Part shown: positions 1-7,482 of the stretch, piece by piece
Position numbering within the stretch: position 1 is the first letter of the stretch
How the letters are laid out: the number at the start of each line of letters is the position of its first letter
Assembly (NCBI GenBank): GCA_020721605.1
Contig: DYML01000008.1
Coordinates: 1 to 39,860, forward strand
Origin: Anaerolinea thermophila
Lineage (GTDB): Bacteria > Chloroflexota > Anaerolineae > Anaerolineales > Villigracilaceae
Direction: 5' to 3'
Length of the DNA: 39,860 bases
The notes under the pieces: generated by a model
Seen by the model: the letters and a program-made list of their open reading frames with translations, nothing else
Told to the model about the DNA's origin: nothing
Database searches by the model: none
Made by a program: the position numbers and the translations under genes

Positions 1-71
1 GCAAGTATACATGGAGACGGGGCAAATCGTAAACAGGAAAATATAAACCATGTACTTTTTTTAGTTTTTCC

Positions 72-100
72 TTGACGCTTCTTCCTCCTGCCGATATAAT
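72..100 (+). promoter_or_regulatory. sigma-70 promoter of rpmF-fabD
   Basis: TTGACG (72-77), a 17-base spacer and TATAAT (95-100) form a near-consensus promoter. Transcription would begin near 107, leaving a leader of about 68 bases before rpmF. Confidence 0.8.
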
Positions 101-129
101 CCGCCCGCTTAAAGTTCGTAATTAACCAG

Positions 130-147
130 ACGGGTGCGATAACCCGT
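130..147 (+). promoter_or_regulatory. small hairpin in the rpmF leader
   Basis: ACGGGT (130-135) and ACCCGT (142-147) can pair around a 6-base loop in the leader, ending about 14 bases before the AAAGGAG ribosome-binding site. It might affect L32 translation, but the stem is short and no known leader motif was recognised. Confidence 0.3.
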
Positions 148-174
148 TGATGTATGTAAAAGGAGAAAGTATCA

Positions 175-375
175 ATGACCCCACATCCAAAGCGCAAGCA
201 TTCCAAGGGACGCCGTGACCGCCGCCGCTCACAAGATGCGTTGAGCGCGGTAAACACCGTGGCTTGTTCCAATTGCGGTTCCATGCGCCTGCCGCACACC
301 GTCTGTCCGAAATGCGGCTTTTATAATGGACGCGAAGTTGTTCAAGTTAAAAAAGAAAAGAAAGCCAGCGAGTAA
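175..375 (+). CDS. rpmF: 50S ribosomal protein L32
   Basis: This is a 66-residue zinc-ribbon ribosomal protein of the large subunit. The basic N-terminus (PKRKHSKGRRDRRR) and four cysteines (C31, C34, C44, C47) in two CxxC knuckles are those of the zinc-binding form of L32, at the family's usual length. An AAAGGAG ribosome-binding site lies 8-9 bases before the ATG. The next gene is fabD; rpmF beside fatty-acid synthesis genes is a common bacterial arrangement. A hairpin between the two genes may reduce readthrough into fabD. Confidence 0.97.
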   Translation: MTPHPKRKHSKGRRDRRRSQDALSAVNTVACSNCGSMRLPHTVCPKCGFYNGREVVQVKKEKKASE

Positions 376-399
376 GCGTACCTTTACGTTCTCAAGGCA

Positions 400-428
400 A
401 AATGGGTCGTGACTTTCACGACCCATTT
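400..428 (+). terminator. hairpin between rpmF and fabD
   Basis: A perfect 13-base stem (400-412 with 416-428, loop CTT) follows rpmF, with the T-rich stretch TTTGTGTTTT running from its 3' arm. It looks like an intrinsic terminator or attenuator that lowers fabD transcription relative to rpmF. No separate promoter for fabD was found. Confidence 0.6.
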
Positions 429-448
429 GTGTTTTAACGGTACGGAGT

Positions 449-468
449 CCAAAGTCTCCTGACTTTGG
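449..468. repeat. hairpin repeat with CTCCTG loop, copy 1
   Basis: CCAAAGT (449-455) and ACTTTGG (462-468) flank the loop CTCCTG. The same loop and 7-base stem geometry recur at 14350-14369 with compensated stem changes. It sits 30 bases before fabD. Confidence 0.55.
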
Positions 469-498
469 GGCAAAACCACTCCAATAAAAGGAGATTTA

Positions 499-1440
499 AT
501 GAAACTCAATTTACAAAAAACAGCATTTATTTTTCCAGGTCAAGGCTCTCAAACAGTGGGCATGGGCAAAGACCTCGCCGCGCAATATCCCATTGCAAAA
601 CAAACCTTTGAAGAAGCAGATTCGATTCTCGGCTTTTCTCTTTCCAAATTGATGATGGAAGGTGCGGCGGATGAACTGAACGACACCGTCAATACGCAGC
701 CTGCTTTGTTCGTTCACTCGCTCGCCGCCTATCGCGCCTTCTCGCATCTTTATCCCAATCTCAATCCTGCCACGCTGGCCGGACATTCGCTTGGCGAATT
801 TTCTGCTCTCGCCATCGCTGGAGCATTTTCCTTTGAAGATGGTTTGCGCCTCGTCCGCAAACGCGCTGAGTTGATGAAGCGCGCAGGCGGGCTTGCCTCT
901 GGCGGCATGGCGGCGATTCTCAACCTTGACATTCCCGCGCTGGAAAAAGTTTGCGCCGAAGCCAGTACCCCCGAAGAATCTGTGCAGGTCGCCAATGATA
1001 ATTGTCCGGGGCAGGTGGTGATCTCAGGTTCAAAAGCCGCAGTGGAACGCGCTATGACCGGCGCGAAATTGGCGGGCGCAAAACGCGCTTTGCCTTTGGC
1101 AGTATCCATCGCCGCACATTCTTCTCTGATGAATTCCATCCAACAGGAATGGAACGAATCTGTCGCCGCCGCAAAATTCTCAGCATTGCAAATCCCAGTC
1201 ATCGGTAATGTTTACGCTCAGCCGCTGATAGATGAATCCGCCGCCCGCGCCGACATCATCGCGCAAATGCAGTCCCGCGTCCGCTGGACAGAATCGATTC
1301 AATATCTGGCTTCAAGCGGAATCAACACTTTCGTTGAAGTGGGAAATGGCGCGGTGCTGGGCGGCTTGGTCAAACGCATAGCCGAAGGTATGACCATTCT
1401 GCCGCTGGGCAACCCGCAGGACTTTGCGGCGCTGGAATGA
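499..1440 (+). CDS. fabD: malonyl-CoA:ACP transacylase
   Basis: FabD moves the malonyl group from CoA to acyl carrier protein, the committed loading step of type II fatty-acid synthesis in the cytosol. The 313 residues match the family's usual length. GQGSQ (14-18) forms the oxyanion-hole region, GHSLGE (95-100) carries the nucleophile Ser97, Arg122 is placed to bind the malonyl carboxylate, and AHSSLM holds the catalytic His207. The ATG follows AAAAGGAG. No other fatty-acid synthesis genes are near, so fabD stands alone behind rpmF. The assignment is secure. Confidence 0.97.
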   Translation: MKLNLQKTAFIFPGQGSQTVGMGKDLAAQYPIAKQTFEEADSILGFSLSKLMMEGAADELNDTVNTQPALFVHSLAAYRAFSHLYPNLNPATLAGHSLGEFSALAIAGAFSFEDGLRLVRKRAELMKRAGGLASGGMAAILNLDIPALEKVCAEASTPEESVQVANDNCPGQVVISGSKAAVERAMTGAKLAGAKRALPLAVSIAAHSSLMNSIQQEWNESVAAAKFSALQIPVIGNVYAQPLIDESAARADIIAQMQSRVRWTESIQYLASSGINTFVEVGNGAVLGGLVKRIAEGMTILPLGNPQDFAALE

Positions 1441-1455
1441 ATCAGCCCAAAAATC

Positions 1456-1531
1456 AACCACAGATAAAATGGATGAACACTGATTTTGGGGATGATTTTC
1501 CAATCCTTTTCATCAGTGTTCATCTGTGGTT
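1456..1531. repeat. intergenic inverted repeat, terminator-like
   Basis: AACCACAGAT (1456-1465) pairs with ATCTGTGGTT (1522-1531). Inside, GGATGAACACTGAT and ATCAGTGTTCATC extend the long imperfect stem. This resembles a dispersed repeat family seen in many bacterial genomes and may end fabD transcription. Confidence 0.6.
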
Positions 1532-1567
1532 TAAGTTGTTGCCCTCCCGTTTTTGCTCCAAGTCAGG

Positions 1568-1573
1568 CAAAAT
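1568..1573 (+). promoter_or_regulatory. putative -10 box for a leaderless transcript
   Basis: CAAAAT ends 6 bases before the ATG at 1580, and no convincing ribosome-binding site lies in front of the start. The same layout recurs at several other first genes in the window. No clear -35 was seen. Confidence 0.35.
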
Positions 1574-1579
1574 AGGGAT

Positions 1580-2797
1580 ATGAAAAAAATCATCCTCCCG
1601 CTCATCTTTGCTTTTGTCGTTGCTTCCTGTGCGCCAGTGGATTCTCAGCAGGCGGTTGTACCGATTCTTGTTTCTGCGAGCGAAACGCCGCTGCCGTTCA
1701 TCATTCCCATCACCGACACGCCGATTATTCTCCCGCCAGCAAGTGAGACGCCCGCGTTTATCATCCCCGTCACAGAAACACCCGTTCCCATTGCCTCTGT
1801 AAAATGGTGGGAGGTGTATTTCACCGACCCGCTGACCATTAATAACCCCGATGTGCTGGCAGGCTCCATCGAAGAAAAATTGATTGAACTCATCAACAAC
1901 GCGCAGACCAGCATTCACATTGCGTCTTTTGAATTTAATCTCACGCCCGTAGCAGACGCGCTCATCGCGGCAAAGAATCGCGGCGTGGACGTGAAATGGA
2001 TGACGGACGATAAGAACGGCTTGGAATACGACTCCCAACCAGGGCGCGGACAATTTGCCTTGTTGCAAGCCGCAGGCATTGAAGTGAAAGATGATGACCG
2101 CTCGGCGTTAATGCACAATAAATTTTGGATCTTCGATCAGCAAATTACATGGACTGGCTCAACCAATATTTCTGCTAACGCGGTTTTCAAACAAAATAAT
2201 AATGTGATGGTTATTCGTTCTCCTGAAGTTGCCTTTATTTTTGAGCGCGAATTTCAAGAAATGTGGAACGGGCAATTCGGTTCACGCGCGCCTTCCACGT
2301 TAAATAATCAATGGGCAATTTTGGATGGCACGCCGCTTCAAGTCATATTTTCTGCGGAGGATAACGCGCTGAGTAACTTGATCGCGCTGGTTGCGGATTC
2401 CCAGACGAGTATCCGTTTCCTCGCTTTTAGTTTTACCGATTATCCATTGGCTCAGGCGATGATTGACCGCGCCAAGGCGGGCGTGGACGTGAAAGGGATT
2501 TATGAAACTTTCGGCAGCACTGGCACAGGCTCTGAACTAAAAACCTTTTGGTGCGCGGGCGTCCCTGTGCGGCAGGACGGCAACGGAAGTTTCCTGCACG
2601 ATAAAATCATCATCATTGATAACAGCATTGTGGTGACTGGCTCGTTGAATTACTCGACCAACGCTGACGAATCAAACGAAGAAAATGTTGTCATTGTAGA
2701 TAACGCCGAAATCGCCGCTTTGTATTTGCAGGAATTTGATAAACTCTGGAATCAGGCGCATGATGTGGAGGCGGGGGCGGTTGTTTGCGGACAGTAA
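1580..2797 (+). CDS. secreted phospholipase D-fold lipoprotein
   Basis: The 405-residue protein has a lipoprotein signal with lipobox VASC (Cys17). A linker of about 50 residues follows, with repeated SETP/TDTP/TETP motifs. Two phospholipase-D domains come next, each with an HKD motif: H179-x-K181...D186 with TGSTN, and H340-x-K342...D347 with TGSLN. This is the architecture of bacterial Nuc-type PLD enzymes, in which the two HKD motifs form one active site for phosphodiester hydrolysis. The start at 1580 is chosen because the signal peptide begins there; an ATG-like start at 1553 would add nine residues ahead of it. The substrate (DNA or lipid) cannot be read from sequence. It is transcribed alone. 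Confidence 0.85.
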   Translation: MKKIILPLIFAFVVASCAPVDSQQAVVPILVSASETPLPFIIPITDTPIILPPASETPAFIIPVTETPVPIASVKWWEVYFTDPLTINNPDVLAGSIEEKLIELINNAQTSIHIASFEFNLTPVADALIAAKNRGVDVKWMTDDKNGLEYDSQPGRGQFALLQAAGIEVKDDDRSALMHNKFWIFDQQITWTGSTNISANAVFKQNNNVMVIRSPEVAFIFEREFQEMWNGQFGSRAPSTLNNQWAILDGTPLQVIFSAEDNALSNLIALVADSQTSIRFLAFSFTDYPLAQAMIDRAKAGVDVKGIYETFGSTGTGSELKTFWCAGVPVRQDGNGSFLHDKIIIIDNSIVVTGSLNYSTNADESNEENVVIVDNAEIAALYLQEFDKLWNQAHDVEAGAVVCGQ

Positions 2798-2813
2798 TCA
2801 GTAATCAGTAATT
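2793..2813. repeat. heptad tandem repeat AGTAATC x3
   Basis: Three 7-base units (AGTAATC, AGTAATC, AGTAATT) begin inside the stop codon of the PLD gene. AGTAATCAG reappears at 2971-2979 on the other side of the element at 2816-2968. Confidence 0.6.
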
Positions 2814-2815
2814 AG

Positions 2816-2968
2816 TTTGACAATGTCATATTAAGACTAAAACCAAAGTTCTAAACCACAAAGAGCACGAAGGTACACGAAGGGAAACCTTGTTTTTAGC
2901 ATTTTGCTCTCCTTTGTGACCCTTTGTGAACTTTGTGGTGAAAGGTTTTGAAATGTGACATTGTCAAA
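2816..2968. mobile_element. MITE-like palindromic element
   Basis: A perfect 13-base terminal inverted repeat, TTTGACAATGTCA (2816-2828) and TGACATTGTCAAA (2956-2968), bounds 153 bases with no ORF. The interior is itself imperfectly palindromic: AACCACAAAGAGCACGAAGG on the left against a CTTTGTG-rich right half ending CTTTGTGGT. Near-direct repeats AGTAATTAG (2807-2815) and AGTAATCAG (2971-2979) flank it. It looks like a small non-autonomous insertion or a long intergenic hairpin repeat. No transposase is present in the window. Confidence 0.55.
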
Positions 2969-3012
2969 TTAGTAATCAGATAGGGCAGGCAGTGCTGGCT
3001 TGCCCTTTTCTC

Positions 3013-3058
3013 TTGACAAAGTTTACTAAACACCGTATATTTACAGTGTTTAGTAAAC
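3013..3058 (+). promoter_or_regulatory. promoter with twin palindromic TetR operator
   Basis: TTGACA (3013-3018), 17 bases and TATATT (3036-3041) form a strong promoter. GTTTACTAAACAC (3021-3033) and GTGTTTAGTAAAC (3046-3058) are a perfect 13-base inverted repeat covering the spacer and the start-site region. Each arm also contains an 11-base palindrome (GTTTACTAAAC, GTTTAGTAAAC). This is the expected operator for the adjacent TetR protein, giving autorepression and control of the four-gene operon. Confidence 0.8.
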
Positions 3059-3069
3059 AAGGAGTCAAC

Positions 3070-3765
3070 ATGGTCAGACCGACACTCAAAAAACAGATCC
3101 CGAATTTGCAGGAAGCCATCAAAGAAACCGCTTGGAAACAGATTGCCGAATTTGGCGCGACGGCTTTATCTCTGCGGGCGATTGCGCGCGAATTGAAAAT
3201 CACCGCGCCCGCAATCTACAATTATTTTCCAGACCGAGACGCGCTGGTGACGGCGCTCATCATCGAAGCCTACGCTTCGTTTGGCGATTACCAATTGGTG
3301 GCGCGTGACAGTCTTCCGCGTGAAAAAATGGCGGAACGCTTGTACGCAATCGGCATTGCCTACCGTCAGTGGGCGATTGACTTCCCCCAGCGGTATCAAC
3401 TAATCTTCGGTACGCCCATCCCAGGCTATCAGGCTCCCAAAATGGAGGTCATGCCGACTGCGGCGCGTTCGCTCAGCGCTTTGGTTAGTGTGATAGATGA
3501 TTTGCGCGTAGCCAATATGTTGCAGGCAGAGAATTTTCCCCCCGTACAACCAGCATTTGAAGAACACTTCCGAATCTGGAAAACCTACGCAGGCGATTAC
3601 GACATCTCCTCGCTCTCGGTTTCCATGCTCGTCTGGAGCCGTGTTCACGGCTTGGTCTCGCTCGAACTTGCGGGCAACATTCCCCCGCATGGGGCAGATG
3701 GAGCCGCGCTTTACCGCTACGAACTCAATTTGATTACAAAGCAATTTATTAAGGAGAACAAATGA
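3070..3765 (+). CDS. TetR/AcrR-family transcriptional regulator
   Basis: The 231-residue protein has an N-terminal TetR helix-turn-helix (LSLRAIARELKITAPAIYNYF, about residues 34-54). The C-terminal ligand domain resembles the WHG type (AYRQWAIDFPQRYQLIF). The start at 3070 is chosen because AAGGAG lies just upstream and the promoter/operator at 3013-3058 precedes it; a longer reading frame from 2992 would run through the promoter. The stop overlaps the next start as ATGA, so the repressor is translationally coupled to the oxidoreductase it probably controls. The inducer is unknown, but the redox enzymes downstream suggest an electrophile, quinone or drug-like compound. Confidence 0.88.
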   Translation: MVRPTLKKQIPNLQEAIKETAWKQIAEFGATALSLRAIARELKITAPAIYNYFPDRDALVTALIIEAYASFGDYQLVARDSLPREKMAERLYAIGIAYRQWAIDFPQRYQLIFGTPIPGYQAPKMEVMPTAARSLSALVSVIDDLRVANMLQAENFPPVQPAFEEHFRIWKTYAGDYDISSLSVSMLVWSRVHGLVSLELAGNIPPHGADGAALYRYELNLITKQFIKENK

Positions 3766-5054
3766 AAACCTTAATTCTCGACGGCTCACATGCCAACGAC
3801 TCAACCGCAGCGCAGGTGACTTCCGCCTTGCAAGCCGACCTTGCCGCTCGAAACTGGACATCTGAAACTATCGTTTTGCGCGAGCAAAAAATTGGCAACT
3901 GTGCAGGCGATTTTTTCTGCTGGGTTCGCAACCCTGGCGTCTGCAACACCAACGACGACAACCGCATCATCGCCGAAAAAATTATGCAGAGCGATTTGCT
4001 TATTTATCTTACGCCTGTCACTTTTGGCGGCTATTCCTCCGAACTCAAACGCGCGGTAGATCACCAAATTCAAAACATCTCGCCGTTTTTTACCACTGTG
4101 GATGGCGAAACGCATCATCAAAAACGCTATTCAAAATATCCCAGCGTGATTACTGTCGGGTGGGCAGATCAGCCCAACGCGCAAGCCGAAGCGGTTTTTC
4201 GTCACCTCGTCCACCGCAACGCGATCAACCTGTATTCGCCCGTTTCGGTTTGTGGATTGGTGAATCGTGAAGCCGATTTGGAGGATCAACTCAACGAATG
4301 GCTGGATCAAGTCGAAGGCGGAATTTCCACGCCCGTGCCTGATCTGCCGTCCCCAAGCCTGCTCCACGCTGATTCCGCTCCCATCCGCCGTGCGGTCTTG
4401 CTGGTCGGAAGTCCGCGCACAAAGAAAAGCACATCCGCTTCACTGGGTGGCTACTTGATGGATCAACTCGCCGCGCGTGGGATTGAAACCGAGACGATTC
4501 AAATTTACACCACCTTCAACTCCGCCGAGCGGACTCGCCTCGCATTTGAGAGACTCGATCAAGCCGATTTGGTTGTGCTTGCCTTCCCGCTTTATGCGGA
4601 CAGCCTGCCCGCGCCCGTCATTGCTGCGCTGGAAAAAATCGCCGCGCACCGTTCAAGTGTAAAAACGACACAGCGTTTTGTTGCCATTGCCAATTGTGGA
4701 TTTCCTGAAGCCCGTCACAACGAAACCGCGCTTGCCATTTGCAGAGAGTTCGCGGGGCAATCTGGCATGACCTGGCTTGGCTCGCTTTCATTGGGCGCAG
4801 GCGAGGGCATGGTGCATGGCAAGCCGCTGAACGAACTGGGCGGACAAGGCACTTCGTTTCGCAAGAGTCTCGACCTCGCCGCCGCCGCGCTGGTTGAAGG
4901 CAAATCCATTCCGCAACAGGCGCGTGATTTGCTTGCCAAGCCATTAATTCCAATTTGGACGTATAAATTTTTTGGCGGCATTGGCTGGAAGCATCAGGCG
5001 AAAAAATATGGCAAGCAGAAATCTTTGAGAAGACAACCTTACTTGGTGAAATAG
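3762..5054 (+). CDS. tandem flavodoxin-fold NAD(P)H-dependent oxidoreductase
   Basis: The protein has 430 residues, about twice the usual size of an NADPH-dependent FMN reductase, and contains two flavodoxin-like domains. Domain 1 (about 1-185) has the FMN-binding loop DGSHANDST, a cysteine-rich stretch (CAGDFFCWVRNPGVC) typical of this family, and LTPVTFGGYSSELKRAVD. Domain 2 (about 205-395) has VGSPRTKKSTS as a second phosphate-binding loop and FPLYADSLPAPV. It overlaps the TetR gene by 4 bases. A role in reducing quinones, nitro-compounds or other electrophiles with NAD(P)H is likely from the family. The substrate is not known, and domain 1 or 2 could be non-catalytic. Confidence 0.8.
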   Translation: MKTLILDGSHANDSTAAQVTSALQADLAARNWTSETIVLREQKIGNCAGDFFCWVRNPGVCNTNDDNRIIAEKIMQSDLLIYLTPVTFGGYSSELKRAVDHQIQNISPFFTTVDGETHHQKRYSKYPSVITVGWADQPNAQAEAVFRHLVHRNAINLYSPVSVCGLVNREADLEDQLNEWLDQVEGGISTPVPDLPSPSLLHADSAPIRRAVLLVGSPRTKKSTSASLGGYLMDQLAARGIETETIQIYTTFNSAERTRLAFERLDQADLVVLAFPLYADSLPAPVIAALEKIAAHRSSVKTTQRFVAIANCGFPEARHNETALAICREFAGQSGMTWLGSLSLGAGEGMVHGKPLNELGGQGTSFRKSLDLAAAALVEGKSIPQQARDLLAKPLIPIWTYKFFGGIGWKHQAKKYGKQKSLRRQPYLVK

Positions 5055-5064
5055 GAGAAAAATT

Positions 5065-5550
5065 ATGACTAAAATTTTCAACGGACGATATACCGCAAAA
5101 ACCGACGAACCCTTTGTTGTCTTTTTGATTGGAATGCGAATCAACCAATGGTGGCGTCCCGATAAGTGGGCGCCCGTGGCGGGAGCCATGACTCCCATGC
5201 TGACGACGTTATTCACCCACCCCGAAAAGGGTTTCCTGCACGCCGAATATTTCTGGAACTTCAGCGGTCCGCTCTTGCTGCAATACTGGCGTTCGTTCGA
5301 AGACCTGGAACAATTCGCCCGCCAGCCTTCCGACCCTCATCTTAAGGCGTGGAAGAAATTTAATCAGGCAATTGGCGCGGGAGGCAGTGTGGGAATTTGG
5401 CACGAGACTTACACCGTCCATGCCGACCAGTATGAAAGTGTGTACGGCAATATGCCGCGCTTTGGTCTCGCCGCCGCGATGGAACATGAGCAGGTAGTTA
5501 GTCGCCACGAAACAGCCCGTAAGCGGCTCGAAGTGAACAAGGCTTCGTAA
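5065..5550 (+). CDS. DUF4188 (monooxygenase-like) protein
   Basis: The 161-residue protein resembles DUF4188 proteins: MRINQWWRPDKW near residues 24-35, YWRSFEDLEQFAR in the middle, and IWHETYTVHADQYESVYGNMP toward the C-terminus. The fold is expected to be a ferredoxin-like alpha/beta barrel, as in small cofactor-free monooxygenases, but no catalytic residue can be assigned. It follows the oxidoreductase by 10 bases with AGGAG before the ATG, so it belongs to the TetR operon and probably acts on the same compound. Confidence 0.75.
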   Translation: MTKIFNGRYTAKTDEPFVVFLIGMRINQWWRPDKWAPVAGAMTPMLTTLFTHPEKGFLHAEYFWNFSGPLLLQYWRSFEDLEQFARQPSDPHLKAWKKFNQAIGAGGSVGIWHETYTVHADQYESVYGNMPRFGLAAAMEHEQVVSRHETARKRLEVNKAS

Positions 5551-5589
5551 TCGGTCATTTTCAAAAAAATATTTACAAGGAAATCAATC

Positions 5590-6525
5590 ATGTCACAAAA
5601 TGAATTGCATGTAATTTTTGGCACAGGCGCGCTCGCCAAATGGACAGCCCGCGAGTTGGTGAAATTGGGCAAACCAGTCCGCATGGTTAGCCATTCGGGC
5701 AAAGCCGACCTCCGCATTCCCGCCGAAGTGGAAGTTGTCAAAGGCGACGCCTACGATGTCAAAAATAATATCGAAGTGACCAAAGGCGCCGAGGCGGTTT
5801 ATCAATGCGCCCAACCGCAATATCACGAATGGGCGGAGAAATTCCCATCCATGCAAAAGGCAATTCTTGACGCGGTTTCAGCCAACGGCACAAAATTCAT
5901 CGTCGGCGACAATCTCTACATGTACGGCGATACAAACGGACAGCCCATCCGCGAAGATATGCCGTATCAGCCGCACACCAAAAAGGGAAAGGTGCGTGGC
6001 GCAATGGCAACCGCCGTCATGGACGCGCACCACGCAGGCAAAATCCGCGCTGCGATTGGACGTGCCTCCAACTTTTTCGGTCCCGATGATACTGCCGTCA
6101 CATCCTTTGCCATTCGCCCCGCTCTTTCAGGCAAAGCCATCAACTTGATGGGAAAACTGGATCAGCCGCATACATTTTCTTACATCGCAGATTTTGGAAA
6201 ACTACTGGCGACCCTCGGCACGCGCGAAGAAGCGCTGGGGCAAATTTGGTTTGCGCCGTCTCCCGCGCCTGTCACCCAAACTCAACTGGTCAAAATCATG
6301 GAAGAGGAAATGGGTCAGAAGGTCAAGGTCATGGCGGCGGGCAAGTTGATGTTGAATATGCTGGGCATGTTCATGCCGACCTTGCGCGAATCGGTGGAAA
6401 TGCTCTACGAGTGGGAGAAGCCCTTCATCATGGATTCCAGCAAAGCCGAGAAAGCCTTCGGTTGGCAGGGTACTTCCTTGAAGGATGCCATGCGCGCAAC
6501 GATTGACTGGTGCCGGCAGTCGTAG
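5590..6525 (+). CDS. NAD(P)-dependent epimerase/dehydratase-like protein
   Basis: The 311 residues form a Rossmann-fold protein of the extended SDR/NmrA type. The N-terminal glycine motif is FGTGALAKW (GxGxxx, about 10-18). DNLYMYGD lies where SDRs carry their active-site Tyr, and GRASNFFGP is a typical substrate-side strand. It is the last gene of the TetR-controlled operon, preceded by AAGGAAATC, and ends before a strong bidirectional hairpin. The substrate is unknown; a dehydrogenase, isomerase or redox-sensing role are all possible. Confidence 0.8.
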   Translation: MSQNELHVIFGTGALAKWTARELVKLGKPVRMVSHSGKADLRIPAEVEVVKGDAYDVKNNIEVTKGAEAVYQCAQPQYHEWAEKFPSMQKAILDAVSANGTKFIVGDNLYMYGDTNGQPIREDMPYQPHTKKGKVRGAMATAVMDAHHAGKIRAAIGRASNFFGPDDTAVTSFAIRPALSGKAINLMGKLDQPHTFSYIADFGKLLATLGTREEALGQIWFAPSPAPVTQTQLVKIMEEEMGQKVKVMAAGKLMLNMLGMFMPTLRESVEMLYEWEKPFIMDSSKAEKAFGWQGTSLKDAMRATIDWCRQS

Positions 6526-6546
6526 CGTGTTGTAATTTTATAGGCT

Positions 6547-6593
6547 GTAATAATGAACATCCCCGCATAATTTGCGGGGATGTTCATTATTAC
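6547..6593. terminator. bidirectional intrinsic terminator
   Basis: A perfect 21-base inverted repeat (6547-6567 with 6573-6593) with a 5-base loop and a GC core (CATCCCCGCA/TGCGGGGATG) lies between two convergent genes. It can stop transcription from both sides. Confidence 0.85.
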
Positions 6594-6613
6594 CTACCTG
6601 CCCTCAGCAAGTG

Positions 6614-6859
6614 TTATTCTTCTCCAAAAACTTCCACGTTTGGAAAGAATTGATGAATGGTGCCTTCCACCCAGCCATGTAAAGTGGAGGGCAGCAGGGG
6701 GCAATTTAAACAAGCGCCCCCCAGCCGTACTTTTAATCGCTTGCCATCAAACGACACAAATTCCACGTTGCCCCCATGAAATTGTTCAATATATGCGCTG
6801 ATTTTATTAACTAGACCGCGTAATTGGGTTTCTTGATCGGCTGATTCTGGTGCAACCAT
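6614..6859 (-). CDS. NifU-like C-terminal domain protein
   Basis: The 81-residue protein corresponds to the NifU/NfuA C-terminal domain, a scaffold that holds a labile Fe-S cluster between two subunits. The hallmark CxxC is CLNC (C50, C53) inside GGACLNCPLLPSTL. The family's more usual spacing after it is CPSS-TLK, so CPLLPSTLHG is slightly unusual. The start at 6859 has AAGGAG about 8 bases upstream; an ATG further upstream lies inside the preceding gene. It follows the cNMP-binding gene by 14 bases, so the two form an operon. Confidence 0.82.
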   Translation of the reverse strand: MVAPESADQETQLRGLVNKISAYIEQFHGGNVEFVSFDGKRLKVRLGGACLNCPLLPSTLHGWVEGTIHQFFPNVEVFGEE

Positions 6860-6873
6860 GACTGGACTCCTTT

Positions 6874-7332
6874 TTATGGTTTCTGATTGGCGCTTAAAAG
6901 TGACTGAACCTGGGCGTGTGTGGTTTCCCAACGGGGTGAAACAATCCGTGCAAGGCGATCCATAATAAGCCGCCCTGTTTTGGGTGCGCTATTGGATAAT
7001 TTTATCAGGTCGCTTCTTCGTATGCGAATTGCCTCAATTTGATTTTCACTCACAATGCTCGATGTATAGTTCGGGCTGCCTACCACAGCCGACCAACCAA
7101 ATACATCCCCTTCGCGCAGGCGGGTTAATGTAATGGGGGGACCGTCGTAGGGTTTGTATCGAATGGCAACTTCACCTTTGAGCAGTAAATATAAATAAGT
7201 TGCAGGCGCGCCCTGTTCGATAATGACTGTCTCTGGCGGGCATGTAAATTCTTCAAAGAGAGATTTAAGCATGTCGGCTTGTGCAGAGTCAAGTTCCTGA
7301 AAGAGTAGGGTGTTGGGTAGGTACTCAAGCAT
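6874..7332 (-). CDS. cyclic nucleotide-binding domain protein without HTH
   Basis: The 152 residues consist of a single CRP-type beta-roll. EQGAPATYLYLLLKGEVAIRY is the classic start of the domain and GDVFGWSAVVGSPNYTSSI occupies the phosphate-binding cassette region. The usual Arg of true cAMP-binding cassettes is not evident there. A short helical tail follows and no DNA-binding helix-turn-helix, so this is a sensor or regulatory domain rather than a complete Crp/Fnr factor. Start 7332 is chosen because TATACT (7337-7342) lies just before it; a TTG at 7350 would add six residues. It is co-transcribed with the NifU-like gene. Confidence 0.75.
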   Translation of the reverse strand: MLEYLPNTLLFQELDSAQADMLKSLFEEFTCPPETVIIEQGAPATYLYLLLKGEVAIRYKPYDGPPITLTRLREGDVFGWSAVVGSPNYTSSIVSENQIEAIRIRRSDLIKLSNSAPKTGRLIMDRLARIVSPRWETTHAQVQSLLSANQKP

Positions 7333-7336
7333 TTGT

Positions 7337-7342
7337 AGTATA
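7337..7342 (-). promoter_or_regulatory. putative -10 box for a leaderless transcript
   Basis: TATACT on the minus strand ends 4 bases before the ATG at 7332, with no ribosome-binding site between. It supports the shorter start of the cNMP-binding protein. Confidence 0.35.
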
Positions 7343-7407
7343 TTAATCAACGTCTGAACAACTTTCCAGTACCAAATATCCTAAACTCACGGACATATTT
7401 CCCATTT

Positions 7408-7437
7408 TTGCAGGATGCATTTATGTTCGGTTATACT
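7408..7437 (+). promoter_or_regulatory. putative promoter of the zinc-ribbon/TlpA/OsmC unit
   Basis: TTGCAG (7408-7413), an 18-base spacer and TATACT (7432-7437) make a plausible sigma-70 promoter, placing the transcript start near 7444 and supporting the ATG at 7483. Confidence 0.45.
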
Positions 7438-7482
7438 TTGCAGCCGGGTAATTATTTTCCGCTCCGCATCTTCATAATTACA

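Noticed and set aside
2910-2940. TTGTGAA-like text as a Rex site
   Set aside because: It is part of the CTTTGTG-rich right arm of the MITE-like element and lacks the TTCACAA half at the required spacing.
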